From Actinoplanes oblitus (GTDB lineage Bacteria > Actinomycetota > Actinomycetes > Mycobacteriales > Micromonosporaceae): a stretch of 64,000 nt of DNA. Below the pieces are notes generated by a model. The model saw only the letters and a list, made by a program, of their open reading frames with translations. It was not told the origin of the DNA and ran no database searches. The stretch is from NCBI RefSeq assembly GCF_030252345.1, contig NZ_CP126980.1, positions 9,309,501-9,373,500 on the forward strand, read 5' to 3'. This document shows, one piece after another, positions 52,444 to 63,808 of this stretch (positions are counted from its first letter, which is position 1; each line of letters begins with the position of its first letter). Position numbers and translations under genes: made by a program.

Positions 52444-54093
52444 GCGGCCGCCGACCGCCGCGTACGCGTCGACGATGCCGTAACCGTAGAACCCGTTGAA
52501 GTTCGTCCCGCCCTCACAGAGCGCGTCGAACTCCGCCGACCGGCCCTCCTGCGCGTAGCTCTGCAGGCGCGGCGTCGGGCAGGCGTGCTCGTCCGCCGTG
52601 CGGTACAGGATCTGCTCGACCAGCGACGGCGGCAGCGTCTTGCCGCCTCGGTGGAAGTCCGGGATGCCGTACCGGCTGACGATCAGGGCGCCGACACCCG
52701 CCGCGTGCGGCGAGGCCATCGACGTGCCCTGCAGGTACGTGTAGTAACCGCACTTGCCGGCCTTGGTGCAGTCCTTGAACACCGAGCCCTGGCCGGCCGC
52801 GGTGATGTTGCCGTCCGCGTCGACCAGGCCCTCCTCCTTCAGCACCTTGAGCGGGTAGCTGGAGAGGATCTCGTTGCCGACGGTCTGGTAGGTGTCGGTG
52901 CCGAAGCCGTCGCGGTACCAGCCGCCGGGCGCCGAGACCGAGATCTGCTCGGTGCCGTAGTTGGAGAAGTCCGACTTCTTGCCCGACGGGCCGAGCGAGG
53001 ACACGCCGATCACGTGCGGGCCCTCGGCCGGCAGGTCCCAGCAGGACGCGTTGTCGATCGGCCGGGAGTACGGGTCGCCCCCGTAGTCCGGGCTGGAGAC
53101 GTCGGTACGCGGCTTGCCCAGGTCCTCGTGGTTGTTGCCGAGCGCGCCGAAGAGCGTGACGCCGTGGGCGTGCGCGTAGTTCAGCGCCCGCTTCATGCCC
53201 GTGATGATCGCCTGCTGCTCGGCCTGCGCCTGCGGGCTGTCCGCCGGGTTGGCGGTGCAGTTGTAGAGCCACGGGTCGACGTAGAACGACATGTTGACCA
53301 CGTCGATGCCGTGGTCACCGGCGTACGTCAGGGCGTTGACCACCGGGTCGAGGAAGAAGAAGCCGGAGTCCTGGCCGCCCTTGAGCTCGACCAGGGTGAC
53401 GCCCGGCGCGACACCGGAGATGCCGCTGCCGTTGAGCGCGGCGCCGATGGTGCCGGCCACGTGCGTGCCATGCCCGCCGTCGTCGGTGCCGACCGGGTCG
53501 AGGCAGCCCGCCACCTCGCACTCGCCGTCGATGCCGACGATGTCGGGCGCGAAGTTGCGGGACAGCCGGGTGCTGAAGTGGGCGCCGAGGTCCGGGTTCG
53601 AGGCGTCCAGGCCGGTGTCCAGCACGCCGACCGTCACACCCCGGTCACCGGACTCGATCTTGCGGGCCTTGTCCGCCTTGACCATGGCCAGGCCCCACAG
53701 CTTGTCGTCCAGCGGGTCGGCCTTGGCCGGGCCGTGGCCCTTGCCGCCGCGCGACTTGAGGCCCCGCTCCACCTTCTCCAGGCCGTTCGGCGCGTAGCCG
53801 ATGGCCTTGCGCTCGGTCGCCCCGACGAGTTCGGCGGAGGCCGTCGCCTTGCTCTGGAACGTGGCGTCGGTCGAGGTAACCCGGTACACCCCGACGGCGT
53901 CGTTGGCACTGACCACGGTGCCGCCGGCCGCCTTGATCGCGGCCTGGGCATCCGACGCGGAGACCCCCTCGGCGGCGACGACCGTGTAGTCGGTCGCCGC
54001 CGTCGGCTCCGCCTGAGCGGATCCTGGGACGGTCGTAAGGAACGCCAGACCCGTCAAGGTGACGACGGCTCCGACAGTGAGGCGTCTTCTCAT
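52441..54093 (-). CDS. Secreted S8 (subtilisin-like) serine protease
   Basis: 550-residue exported protease. Signal peptide RRRLTVGAVVTLTGLAFLTT ... AQA, an inhibitor-I9-like propeptide (~35-110: YTVVAAEGVSASDAQAAIKA), then the catalytic domain: Asp in VTVGVLDTGLDASNPDLG, His in DDGGHGTHVAGTIGAALNG, and Ser in YLQGTSMASPHAAGVGALIV. Several cysteines (CEVAGC, CTKAGKC) suggest disulfides. ATG 54093 has GAGGAG ten bases upstream. Downstream of fumC on the same strand (80 bp), transcription may be linked. Its stop codon is embedded in a repeat. Confidence 0.93.
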   Translation of the reverse strand: MRRRLTVGAVVTLTGLAFLTTVPGSAQAEPTAATDYTVVAAEGVSASDAQAAIKAAGGTVVSANDAVGVYRVTSTDATFQSKATASAELVGATERKAIGYAPNGLEKVERGLKSRGGKGHGPAKADPLDDKLWGLAMVKADKARKIESGDRGVTVGVLDTGLDASNPDLGAHFSTRLSRNFAPDIVGIDGECEVAGCLDPVGTDDGGHGTHVAGTIGAALNGSGISGVAPGVTLVELKGGQDSGFFFLDPVVNALTYAGDHGIDVVNMSFYVDPWLYNCTANPADSPQAQAEQQAIITGMKRALNYAHAHGVTLFGALGNNHEDLGKPRTDVSSPDYGGDPYSRPIDNASCWDLPAEGPHVIGVSSLGPSGKKSDFSNYGTEQISVSAPGGWYRDGFGTDTYQTVGNEILSSYPLKVLKEEGLVDADGNITAAGQGSVFKDCTKAGKCGYYTYLQGTSMASPHAAGVGALIVSRYGIPDFHRGGKTLPPSLVEQILYRTADEHACPTPRLQSYAQEGRSAEFDALCEGGTNFNGFYGYGIVDAYAAVGGR

Positions 54094-54173
54094 GAAGTGC
54101 GCTCCTCGTGAGAGTTGGATCCCCGCATCACATCGAGAAAGGTCGCTCGGCGCAAGGTCACCGACCGGCCAAT

Positions 54174-55571
54174 TTACGGGCGTGTCATCTTCAGAACATC
54201 AAGCGCCTGATCCAGCTGTTCCTCGGTTAAGGTGCCCGCGCTGACGTGGCCGCGCTCGATGACCACCTCGCGGATCGTCCGGTTGGTGGCGAGTGCCTGC
54301 TTCGCGATGGCGGCCGCCTCGTCGTACCCGAGGAACCGGTTGAGCGGGGTGACGATCGACGGGGAGCCCTCGGCGTACCCTCGCGCGATCTCCTCGTTCG
54401 CTGCCAGGCCGGCCACACAGCGGTCGGCGAGCTGGCGGGCGGCCGCGGCCAGCAGCCGGATCGACTCCAACAGGTTGCGGGCCATCACCGGCAGCATCAC
54501 GTTCAGCTCGAAGTCGCCCTGGGTGCCGGCGAAGGCGACCGTCGCGTCGTTGCCGATCACCTGGGCGCAGACCTGCCGGACCGCCTCGGGCACCACCGGG
54601 TTCACCTTGCCCGGCATGATCGACGAACCCGGCTGCAGGTCGGGCAGGCGCAGCTCGCGCAGCCCGGCCCGGGGTCCGGAGCCCATCCAGCGGATGTCGT
54701 TGGCGATCTTGTAGAGGCCCACCGCCACCACCCGCAGCTGCCCGGACGCCTCGACCAGCGCGTCCCGGGCGCCCTGCGCCTCGAAGTGGTCGCGGGCCTC
54801 GCTCAACGGCAGCCCGGTCTCCTGCCGGAGCAGCTCGATCACCGCCGGCGCGAAGCCGGGCGGGGTGTTCACCCCGGTACCCACGGCGGTCCCGCCCAAG
54901 GGCAGCTCGCCGAGCCGGGGCAGGGTGGCGGTCAGCCGCTCGACGCCGTTGGCGACCTGCTGGGCGTACCCGGAGAACTCCTGACCCAGGGTGACCGGGG
55001 TGGCGTCCATCAGGTGGGTACGACCGCTCTTGACCACGCCGGACCACTCGCCGGCCTTGGCCCGCAGGGCGCCGGCCAGGTGCTCCAGCGCCGGGACCAG
55101 GTCGTCGCGGACCGCCTCGGTGGCGGCCAGGTGGATCGACGACGGGAACACGTCGTTGCTCGACTGGGACGCGTTGACGTGGTCGTTCGGGTGGACCGGC
55201 CGGTCGGCGGCGCGGGACGCCAGGGTGGCGATCACCTCGTTGGCGTTCATGTTCGACGAGGTGCCCGAGCCGGTCTGGAACACGTCGACCGGGAACTGGT
55301 CGTCGTAGCCGCCGGCGGCGACGTGCGCCGCGGCGGTGGCGATCGCCTCGGCCAGCTCCTTGTCCAGCACGCCCAGCTCGGCGTTGGCCCGGGCGGCGGC
55401 GCCCTTGATCCGGGCCAGCGCGCGGATGTGCGCCAGCTCCAGGCCGCGCCCGGAGATCGGGAAGTTCTCCACCGCCCGCTGGGTCTGTGCCCGCCAGAGG
55501 GCGTCGGCGGGAACCCGCACCTCGCCCATCGTGTCGCGTTCGATCCGGTAACCGCTCTCGTCAGAAGTCAC
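54174..55571 (-). CDS. fumC: Fumarate hydratase class II
   Basis: Hydrates fumarate to L-malate in the TCA cycle, cofactor-free tetramer, 465 residues. Seen: [20 protein letters not shown] at the start, [36 protein letters not shown], and the fumarase/aspartase signature [15 protein letters not shown] (~residue 325). GTG 55571 is 21 bp after the regulator gene stop, on the same strand. A second, iron-sulfur fumarase (class I) is encoded at 60731-62398. Confidence 0.95.
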   Translation of the reverse strand: MTSDESGYRIERDTMGEVRVPADALWRAQTQRAVENFPISGRGLELAHIRALARIKGAAARANAELGVLDKELAEAIATAAAHVAAGGYDDQFPVDVFQTGSGTSSNMNANEVIATLASRAADRPVHPNDHVNASQSSNDVFPSSIHLAATEAVRDDLVPALEHLAGALRAKAGEWSGVVKSGRTHLMDATPVTLGQEFSGYAQQVANGVERLTATLPRLGELPLGGTAVGTGVNTPPGFAPAVIELLRQETGLPLSEARDHFEAQGARDALVEASGQLRVVAVGLYKIANDIRWMGSGPRAGLRELRLPDLQPGSSIMPGKVNPVVPEAVRQVCAQVIGNDATVAFAGTQGDFELNVMLPVMARNLLESIRLLAAAARQLADRCVAGLAANEEIARGYAEGSPSIVTPLNRFLGYDEAAAIAKQALATNRTIREVVIERGHVSAGTLTEEQLDQALDVLKMTRP

Positions 55572-55592
55572 CCGGCCATCCTCTCTCGCGGA

Positions 55593-58520
55593 TCAGTCCA
55601 CCGCTGCGATCTCCTCGGTCACACCCATCCGCTCGAAGGTCTCCCGGGCCTGCGCCCGGAGGCGGTCCGCCTCCGGATCACCCGGGTCCAGGCAGTCCGC
55701 CAGTCCCAGCTGCGCCCGGGCCGTCCAGTACGGGATCCGTCCCGCCGCGGCGACCCGCAGCGCCTCGGTGAACATCGCCCGCGCCCCGGCCCGGTCACCG
55801 AGACGCCGCAGGGTGACCGCGTATCCGTGGCGGAACCCGGCCTGGTGCCGGGAGTCGTTGAGCCGGACGCTGATCTCCACGGCCCGGCGGTGCTCGCCCA
55901 GCGCCTCGGCGTACCGGCCCTCGTCGCGCAGTAGCCGGGCCCGGTCGTTGTGCGCGTCACCGGTCGTCGACTGGTAGCCGGTACGCCGGGTCACCCACAG
56001 GGCCATGTCGATGTAGTGGTGCGCGGCGGCGGCGCTGAGCGTGCCCAGCCGGTAGCGCAGCCGTTGCAGGGTCAGCAGGGTCCCGGCGAGCTGCCCGTCC
56101 TCCCGGTTCTCGATGGTGGAGAGGAGCCGGCGCCGGGCGTAGTGCAGCGCCTGCTCCGGCCGGCCCAGCGCGGCGAAGATGTCGGCGGCGATGGCCAGCG
56201 TGGAGCTCGCCGAGCCGAGGTCACCGAAGCGGGTGTGCAGCCGGATCACCGTCTGCACCGTCTCCAGGGCCTCGGCGAGCCGGCCCTGGCTCAGGTAGAT
56301 GGTGCCCAGGTTGCTGTACCCGACCGACGTCGCGTCGATCTCGCCCAGTTCCTCGCGCAGCCGGATGGAGAGCAGCAGGTACTCCTCCGCCTTGTCGGTC
56401 TGGCCGGCCCGGCCGTACACCGAGGCCAGGTAGTTGGCGGTGGTGGCGATCGCCGAGCGGCTCCCGGACGCCTGGGCGGCGGCCAGGGCGAGCAGTTGCA
56501 GCCGCCGGGTGTCGTCCATGTAGCCGCGATAGAACATCTGGTGCCAGACGGCCCGGGGGATCTGCCAGGCGTAGTCGGTCCGGCCCGCCGCCTCGACGTA
56601 CGCGACGAGGTTCGGGCGCTCCCGCTCCAGCCGAGCGATCGGATCCCCGGCCACCAGGTCGGGCCGGGCCGCCACCGGCGCGCCGAGGTCCCGGGTCAGG
56701 ATCGCCCGGTGGCTGGGGATGGTCGCGGCGATCGCGGCGTGCAACTGGAAGTCGAGGACCGCGGTGAGGGCGGCGGCCCGGTCACCGGCCGGCAGCTCGG
56801 CGGCGAGCATCCCGGCGTACTCGCGCATCAGGTCGTGCAGCCGGAACACGCCCGGCTCCGGCTCCTCGACCAGGTGGACGTCGACCAGGTCGTCGAGCAT
56901 CTCCTCGGCGGTGTCCCGGGCCAGGTCGGCGAGGGCGGCGACGGCGAGCGCGTCGAAGTCGGCGCCCGGATGGACCCCGAGCAGCCGGAACACCCGCTGC
57001 AGCGGAGGGCGCAGCTGGCCGTAGGTGAGGGCGAAGGCGCCGGTCACCGTACGGTCCTCGGCGGCCAGCTCGGGCAGCGCCGCCTCGCTCAGCCGCCGCA
57101 GCAGGTCGGCCACCCGCCATCGGGGGCGGTGCGCCAGCCGGGCCCCGGCCAGCCGGATGGCCAGCGGCAGCAGCCCGCAGCGCCGGACCACCTCGGCGGC
57201 CGCCTCGGGCTCGGCGCGCACCCGCTCCCCGGCGATCTGCTCCAGCAGCGCCACCGCCTCGTCCGGCGCGAGCACCGGCAGTGATTCCACCCGCGCCCCG
57301 TCCAGCCCGGCCAGCCGGCGCCGGCTGGTGACCAGGGCCAGGCTGCCCGGCGCGGTGGGCAGCAGGTCGGCGATCTGGCTGCTGGACGCGGCGTTGTCCA
57401 GCACCACCAGCAGGCGCCGCCGGGCGGTCTCGGTCCGCCAGCAGGCCACCCGCTGCATCGGCTCCAGGGGGATGTCCTCGGCGGGCAGGCCGAGCTGGCG
57501 GAGCAGGATGAGCAGCGCGGCGGCCGGCTCAACCGGGTCCCGCTCGCTGTGTCCCTGCAGGTCGACGAAAAGGTGCGCGTCCGGGTAGCGGTCACCGACC
57601 AGCGCGGCCAGGTGCAGGGCCAGCGTGGTCTTGCCGCTGCCGGCCATCCCGTCGATCACCGCGACCAGCGGGCCGGACTCGTCGCCGGCCAGCCGCCTGG
57701 ACAGCAGCCGGTCGATCTGCTCGCGCCGCCCGGTGAAGTCGCCGACCGTCCGCGGCAGGCAGCGCACCGGGACGGCCGCCCGCGACTCCGGACCGGCACC
57801 GGCCGCGGTCTCTCCCTTGAGGATCTCCCGGTGGCGTCCCTGCAGCTCCTCGCCGGGTTCGATGCCGAGCTCGTCGGCCAGCAGCTGGCGGGCCCGGCGG
57901 AACTCGGTGAGCGCGTCGGCCTGCCGCCCGGAGCGGGCCAGGGCCAGCATCAGCTGCCCGCGCATCCGCTCGCGCAGCGGGAACCGCTCGACCATGGCGC
58001 TCAGCTCGCCGGCCAGCTCGCGTTCCCGGCCGGCGGCCAGCTCCAGGTCGGCCCAGTCCTCGACGGCGAGCGCGTACCGCTCGTCGAGAACCGTCGCGGC
58101 CTGGCGGATCACCGGGGCGTCCAGCTCGGCGCAGGCCGGGCCGCGGCGCAGCGCCAGCGCTCGCCGGTACGCCTCCGCGTCCCCGTTCGCGCGCGCCTTC
58201 GCCACCGTCCGGGCGAAGACCTCGGCGTCGAGCTCGTCCGGTCCGACCCGAATGCCGTAGCCTGCCCGATCGGTGAGGATCACCCCGACTGGTAGGATCC
58301 GCCGCAAACGCGATATGCATGACTGCAACTGACCGCGGGCGGTGGCCGGCGGAGTGCGGCCCCAGAGCGCGTCGATGAGTTCGCCGGTGCCGACGATCCG
58401 ATTCGGATCGAGCAGCAGCATCGCCAGCACGATCCGGTCACGCCCGGCAGTCACGGCCACCGGCTGTCCGGCCACAGTTACTGACAGTGGCCCCAAAATG
58501 CGATAGCGCATAGTAGCCAT
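55593..58520 (-). CDS. AfsR/SARP-family regulator with NB-ARC and TPR domains
   Basis: 975-residue cytosolic regulator. Residues ~5-95: OmpR-like DNA-binding domain (YRILGPLSVTVAGQPVAV, GELIDALWG, LQSCISRLRRIL). ~100-245: bacterial activation domain BTAD (RPACAE-like, LADELGIEPGEELQ). ~285-560: NB-ARC with Walker A IDGMAGSGKTTLALHL and LLVVLDNAASSSQIADLLP, then RNBS-like ALVTSRRRL. ~700-975: TPR repeats (GYSNLGTIYLSQGRLAEALE). Such proteins switch on secondary-metabolite or stress genes; no cluster is next to it. ATG 58520 follows GGGGGAACGG; ATG 58511 is the alternative. Divergent from the lipoprotein gene. Confidence 0.93.
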   Translation of the reverse strand: MATMRYRILGPLSVTVAGQPVAVTAGRDRIVLAMLLLDPNRIVGTGELIDALWGRTPPATARGQLQSCISRLRRILPVGVILTDRAGYGIRVGPDELDAEVFARTVAKARANGDAEAYRRALALRRGPACAELDAPVIRQAATVLDERYALAVEDWADLELAAGRERELAGELSAMVERFPLRERMRGQLMLALARSGRQADALTEFRRARQLLADELGIEPGEELQGRHREILKGETAAGAGPESRAAVPVRCLPRTVGDFTGRREQIDRLLSRRLAGDESGPLVAVIDGMAGSGKTTLALHLAALVGDRYPDAHLFVDLQGHSERDPVEPAAALLILLRQLGLPAEDIPLEPMQRVACWRTETARRRLLVVLDNAASSSQIADLLPTAPGSLALVTSRRRLAGLDGARVESLPVLAPDEAVALLEQIAGERVRAEPEAAAEVVRRCGLLPLAIRLAGARLAHRPRWRVADLLRRLSEAALPELAAEDRTVTGAFALTYGQLRPPLQRVFRLLGVHPGADFDALAVAALADLARDTAEEMLDDLVDVHLVEEPEPGVFRLHDLMREYAGMLAAELPAGDRAAALTAVLDFQLHAAIAATIPSHRAILTRDLGAPVAARPDLVAGDPIARLERERPNLVAYVEAAGRTDYAWQIPRAVWHQMFYRGYMDDTRRLQLLALAAAQASGSRSAIATTANYLASVYGRAGQTDKAEEYLLLSIRLREELGEIDATSVGYSNLGTIYLSQGRLAEALETVQTVIRLHTRFGDLGSASSTLAIAADIFAALGRPEQALHYARRRLLSTIENREDGQLAGTLLTLQRLRYRLGTLSAAAAHHYIDMALWVTRRTGYQSTTGDAHNDRARLLRDEGRYAEALGEHRRAVEISVRLNDSRHQAGFRHGYAVTLRRLGDRAGARAMFTEALRVAAAGRIPYWTARAQLGLADCLDPGDPEADRLRAQARETFERMGVTEEIAAVD

Positions 58521-58814
58521 CCGTTCCCCCGTGCCAGCCATCGAGACTAGCCGACACGTGAGAGTGGATCGACAGTGGAACGAGAGCGCCCTGGCGCAGA
58601 GTGAGGTCCAGCGCCGTTCCATCGCCGATGCTTACCCATCGCCCCCAGAACGCGGTGGGACGGCCAAAGGTCTGGATACACGGGGGCGTTCAGCCCGTCC
58701 ACGGGTCGCCGTGGGCGGGCTGTTCGCATCTCGCCGATCACCCTCGGTTGGACGCGGGTGCGAACGGAACGTACCGTCGGTTCCGCCGTGCCCCCCCGAC
58801 CGCGAAGGATCCAG

Positions 58815-59315
58815 ATGCGACCCGCCATCCTGGCCGTGCTCGCCGGCGTCCTGTTCACCGCCGCCGCCTGCGACAGCGACGCACCCGTGTACGAGACGGG
58901 AGCAGCGCCGGCCCCGGCGACCAGCACCACCCTCCCGCCGCCCCCGGACTACTCGGCCGACACCGCGAAGGTGTGCGCGCGGCTCGACAAGGTCTTCGAC
59001 GGCGAGCTGGACGACTTCGGCGCCGCGCTCGGCAAGATGATCGCCTACAAGGAGGCGAAGAAGGCCGCCGAGGCGACCAAGGCGGAGAAGGCGGCGGCCG
59101 CCGAGCTGCGGTCGGCCGGCGCCCAGATCCGCAAGGAGACCGCCGGCGCCCAGGACCCGGAGTTTAAGGCGGCCGGCGAGACCTCGGCCCGCAAGCTCGA
59201 GGCCAGCGCCACCGACCGCGCCTACCTCAAGCGCGTCAAAACCCCCGCCGACCTGGACAAAACCCTCAAACCCCAGTTCGCCGAGTGGCTCAGCCCGGTA
59301 GCCGGCTTCTGCTGA
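58815..59315 (+). CDS. Putative lipoprotein
   Basis: 166-residue exported protein of unknown function. Seen: signal peptide RPAILAVLAGVLFTAA with lipobox-like TAAAC (Cys ~20), a Pro/Thr-rich linker, and a helical Lys/Ala/Glu-rich domain (KMIAYKEAKKAAEATKAEKA) ending AEWLSPVAGFC. ATG 58815 follows AAGGATCCAG, a fair ribosome site. Its stop TGA (59313-59315) is at the same time the first bases of element B, and the last residues (GFC) may be set by the element. Confidence 0.78.
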   Translation: MRPAILAVLAGVLFTAAACDSDAPVYETGAAPAPATSTTLPPPPDYSADTAKVCARLDKVFDGELDDFGAALGKMIAYKEAKKAAEATKAEKAAAAELRSAGAQIRKETAGAQDPEFKAAGETSARKLEASATDRAYLKRVKTPADLDKTLKPQFAEWLSPVAGFC

Positions 59316-60591
59316 TTCCAACCCTTTCCGGTACGCCCTCCCCGCCCCCACCCGCACAGCCCCGTCCCGTGCCTCGACGCCAGGCCGCCTTCACCTCACG
59401 ACCGCGAGGCCGCATCCGGGCCGAACTGCCCCTACCGGCAGCCCGCCCAAACCCCCCAACCCCGTCGGCTGGCCGTCACGGTGGTCTCCAGCCCCGCGAC
59501 ACCACCCGCAGCACCAGCCCGTCGCGCTTGGCTGGTCGTCACGGTGGTGTCCGGACCCGGGACACCACCCCGAGCACCAGCCCGTCGATCGCGGCTGGTC
59601 GTGACGGTGCTCTCCGGACCCGGGATGCCACCCTCAGCACCAGCCCGTCGGTCGCGGCTGGCCGTCACGGTGGTCTCCAGCCCCGCGACACCACCCTCAG
59701 CACCAGCCCGTCGCGCTTGGCTAGTCGTCACGGTGGTCTCCAGCCCCGCGACACCACCGTGAGTGCCAGCCCGTCGATCGCGGCTGGTCGTGACGGTGCT
59801 CTCCGGGTCCGGGATGCCACCCTCAGCACCAGCCCGACCGGACCCACCACCCCGGCTGGCCGTCACGGTGCTCTCCAGCCCCGCGACACCACCCTGAGCG
59901 CCAGCCCGTCGCGCTTGGCTGGTCGTGACGGTGCTCTCCGGGCCCGGGATGCCACCCTGGGCGCCAGCCCGTCGATCGCGGCTGGCCGTCACGGTGGTCT
60001 CCAGCCCCGCGACACCACCCTCAGCACCAGCCCGTCGCGCTTGGCTGGTCGTCACGGTGGTGTCCGGACCCGGGAAACCACCCTCAGCACCAGCCCGTCG
60101 CGCTTGGCTGGTCGTCACGGTGGTGTCCGGACCCGGGAAACCACCCTCAGCACCAGCCCGTCGCGCTTGGCTGGTCGTCACGGTGGTGTCCGGACCCGGG
60201 AAACCACCCTCAGCACCAGCCCGTCGCGCTTGGCTGGTCGTCACGGTGGTGTCCGGACCCGGGAAACCACCCTCAGCACCAGCCCGACCGGACTTACCGA
60301 TCGCGGCTGGCCGTGACGGTGGTATCCGGGCGCGGGACACCACCCTGAGCACCAGCCGATCGGTCTTGCCGGTCGCGGCTGGCGCCCGCGGTGGTATCCG
60401 GGCGCGGGAGACCACCGTGGGTGCCAGCCGGGGAGTGGGCGGGGTTGTGGGTTGGCGGTCGTGGCCAGCCACGGGCGTCGCCCTGGAGGGTCGGGCGTTT
60501 TGGACGCGCCAGCGTCCTGCCCGGCCCGGAAGGGTCCCTGGCGGGAGCGACGATCAGTGATCAGCGCGGATCCGAGTCAGCAAGATCTTGA
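59313..60591 (+). repeat. Composite repeat element B, inverted near-copy of A
   Basis: Reads rightwards from the lipoprotein stop. Tail 59313-59460 (TGATTCCAACCCTTTCCGGT...) is nearly identical to the element A tail over ~150 bp (e.g. CGTGCCTCGACGCCAGGCCG). Array 59461-60440: unit starts at 59513, 59576, 59639, 59702, 59765, 59828, 59900, 59963, 60026, 60089, 60152, 60215, 60278, 60351 and 60423, period 63 with some 72/73. The four units from 60026 to 60277 are identical, a recent expansion. Hairpin module: 60475-60591, with inner stem GGACGC/GCGTCC. Confidence 0.9.
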
Positions 60592-60730
60592 ATGTGATCT
60601 TCAGTTTTCGACGCATGTCGATACGCGAAGACCACTGCTTGCCGATGCCGCGAAGATCACCGCTTGCCGGGGCCGAGAAGATCACCGCTTGCCGGGGCCG
60701 CGAAGATCACCGCTAACCGGTGCCGGAAGC

Positions 60731-60733
<3 letters not shown>
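60592..60733 (-). repeat. 25 bp tandem repeats copying the class I fumarase 3' end, with TGA
   Basis: Minus strand: the fumarase gene ends GGCAAACGCTGAGCTTC (G-K-R-stop). Downstream units, ~25 bp each, contain GGCAAGCGGTGATCTTC with TGA first bases at 60709, 60684 and 60659, and one decayed copy at ~60627. So Gly-Lys-Arg-stop is repeated. Fills the 140 bp gap between element B and the gene. Confidence 0.85.
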
Positions 60734-62398
<1,665 letters not shown>

Positions 62399-62468
62399 GA
62401 GCGGCAAGCCTAGGCCAGCCGGGGTGGGCGGTGCGAACCCGCACCCGGCAAACGTGCCTGTCGGCGTG

Positions 62469-63746
62469 TCAGCGGTAGGGCAAATAGGCCATGTCGCGAC
62501 CGGAAACCAAGATCAAACCTTGGGCGCCGACGGTGAACACCTTCGCATCCGTCCGCACATCGGCACGTATCGCACCATTAGCCGGATTCAGTGCGGTCAC
62601 CCGACCGGACGAGACCACTATCACCGCGTGCGGGGTCACCGCCGCGCCCGCCTTGGCCCGGCCGTCCTGCCGCCACACCGCCTTGCCCTTGCCGAACGAC
62701 CACCCGCGCAACGTGTCGCCGTCCCGGACCACCGCGTACCTGTCGTCGACGGCGAGCACCTCGGCGGCCTTGTCGCCGTACCAGAGGATCCGCCCGTCGG
62801 CTCCGTTGATCAGCTCCTGCCGGCCGTACGGATCGACGCCGAGCAGCACGTCGTACCCGCCGGCCGGGTCCCGGTCCTGCTGGCAGTCGCTCGCCGCGGT
62901 CCGCAGGTTGAGCCCGTCCCGCTTCCACACCACCCGGTTGCCCGGCGGGGCGGTGGCCACCACGCCGTAGTAGCAGGTGCCGTCCCTGGCGGTGCCGCTG
63001 ACCGTGAGCACCCGGCCGCCGACCACCGCGATCCGCTGGTCCGCCCCGGCCTTCGCGGTCTGCACCAGCCGGCCGGTGGCGGTGTCGATCACCCGGACCC
63101 GATCGCCGTCCGGCAGGCCGAGCAGGCCGGGCATCACCGCCGGGCCGGCCGCGTCGTCGTCCACGTCATCGGTGCCGAGCCGGCGGGCGTCCGGCAGGTC
63201 GGGGTTGGCGGCGTGCAGCACGAAGCCGATCCCGCCGGTGGCCACCGACCAGAGCTGGGTGCCGGCCCGCGGGTCCCACGCGGTGAGCCGGCAGTTGCCG
63301 CCGCCCGAGCAGCGCAGGTCGACGATCCCGTTCCGGTACGTCCAGACCGCCGTCGCCTCGGTGTCAGCCCGGCGCACCGTGCCGGTCCGCGGGTCGAGCA
63401 CCTGGTACCCCTTGGTGAGCAGCCGCCCGGTGACCACCACGGCGTCGGCACCCTGCCCGGCCGGCGCGGCCCAGTCCGCGTCGGTCTGCCACATCCGCAC
63501 CGCCGTGCTCAGGTTGTACGCCTCGACCGAGGTGCGGTACTCGACGATCACCGACTCGCCGGCCACCGAGACGCTCTGCGGGGAGCCGCCGAGCCGCTGC
63601 TGCCACGTGGTGCCCGGCGCGACCGGCGAACTCGTGTTGACCCACTCCCAGAGCTTCGGGAACGGGTTCCACACCCCGGTCGTGGCCAGCACGGTGACCG
63701 TGACGGCAGCGACCAGCGTGACTCCCTTGACGGTGCCCGAGGCCAT
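62469..63746 (-). CDS. Membrane-anchored PQQ-like beta-propeller protein
   Basis: 425-residue protein with an N-terminal signal-anchor ([19 protein letters not shown], ~6-24) and an extracytoplasmic propeller of WD/PQQ-type blades ([54 protein letters not shown]). Cysteines CSGGGNC and CYY... may be disulfide-linked. No catalytic motif seen. Similar in layout to the protein at 38696-40393 but without the long cytosolic tail. Function unknown. Next to class I fumarase on the same strand, 70 bp apart. Confidence 0.8.
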   Translation of the reverse strand: MASGTVKGVTLVAAVTVTVLATTGVWNPFPKLWEWVNTSSPVAPGTTWQQRLGGSPQSVSVAGESVIVEYRTSVEAYNLSTAVRMWQTDADWAAPAGQGADAVVVTGRLLTKGYQVLDPRTGTVRRADTEATAVWTYRNGIVDLRCSGGGNCRLTAWDPRAGTQLWSVATGGIGFVLHAANPDLPDARRLGTDDVDDDAAGPAVMPGLLGLPDGDRVRVIDTATGRLVQTAKAGADQRIAVVGGRVLTVSGTARDGTCYYGVVATAPPGNRVVWKRDGLNLRTAASDCQQDRDPAGGYDVLLGVDPYGRQELINGADGRILWYGDKAAEVLAVDDRYAVVRDGDTLRGWSFGKGKAVWRQDGRAKAGAAVTPHAVIVVSSGRVTALNPANGAIRADVRTDAKVFTVGAQGLILVSGRDMAYLPYR

Positions 63747-63808
63747 GCCGGAACCCTAATGACCTCGATCCACCGACCCCGCGAGCGCAGAAAGTCCGTG
63801 TCATGGGC

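Noticed and set aside
55593..58520. SARP regulator as marker of a biosynthetic gene cluster
   Set aside because: No polyketide, peptide synthetase, RiPP or tailoring genes surround it; neighbours are fumC, a protease and a lipoprotein.
59285..60560. Repeat proteins (e.g. GRHGGVRTRDTTLSTSPS) in element B, and a CRISPR array
   Set aside because: Same reasoning as for A. Not CRISPR either: whole 63 bp units are repeated, there are no unique spacers and no cas genes.
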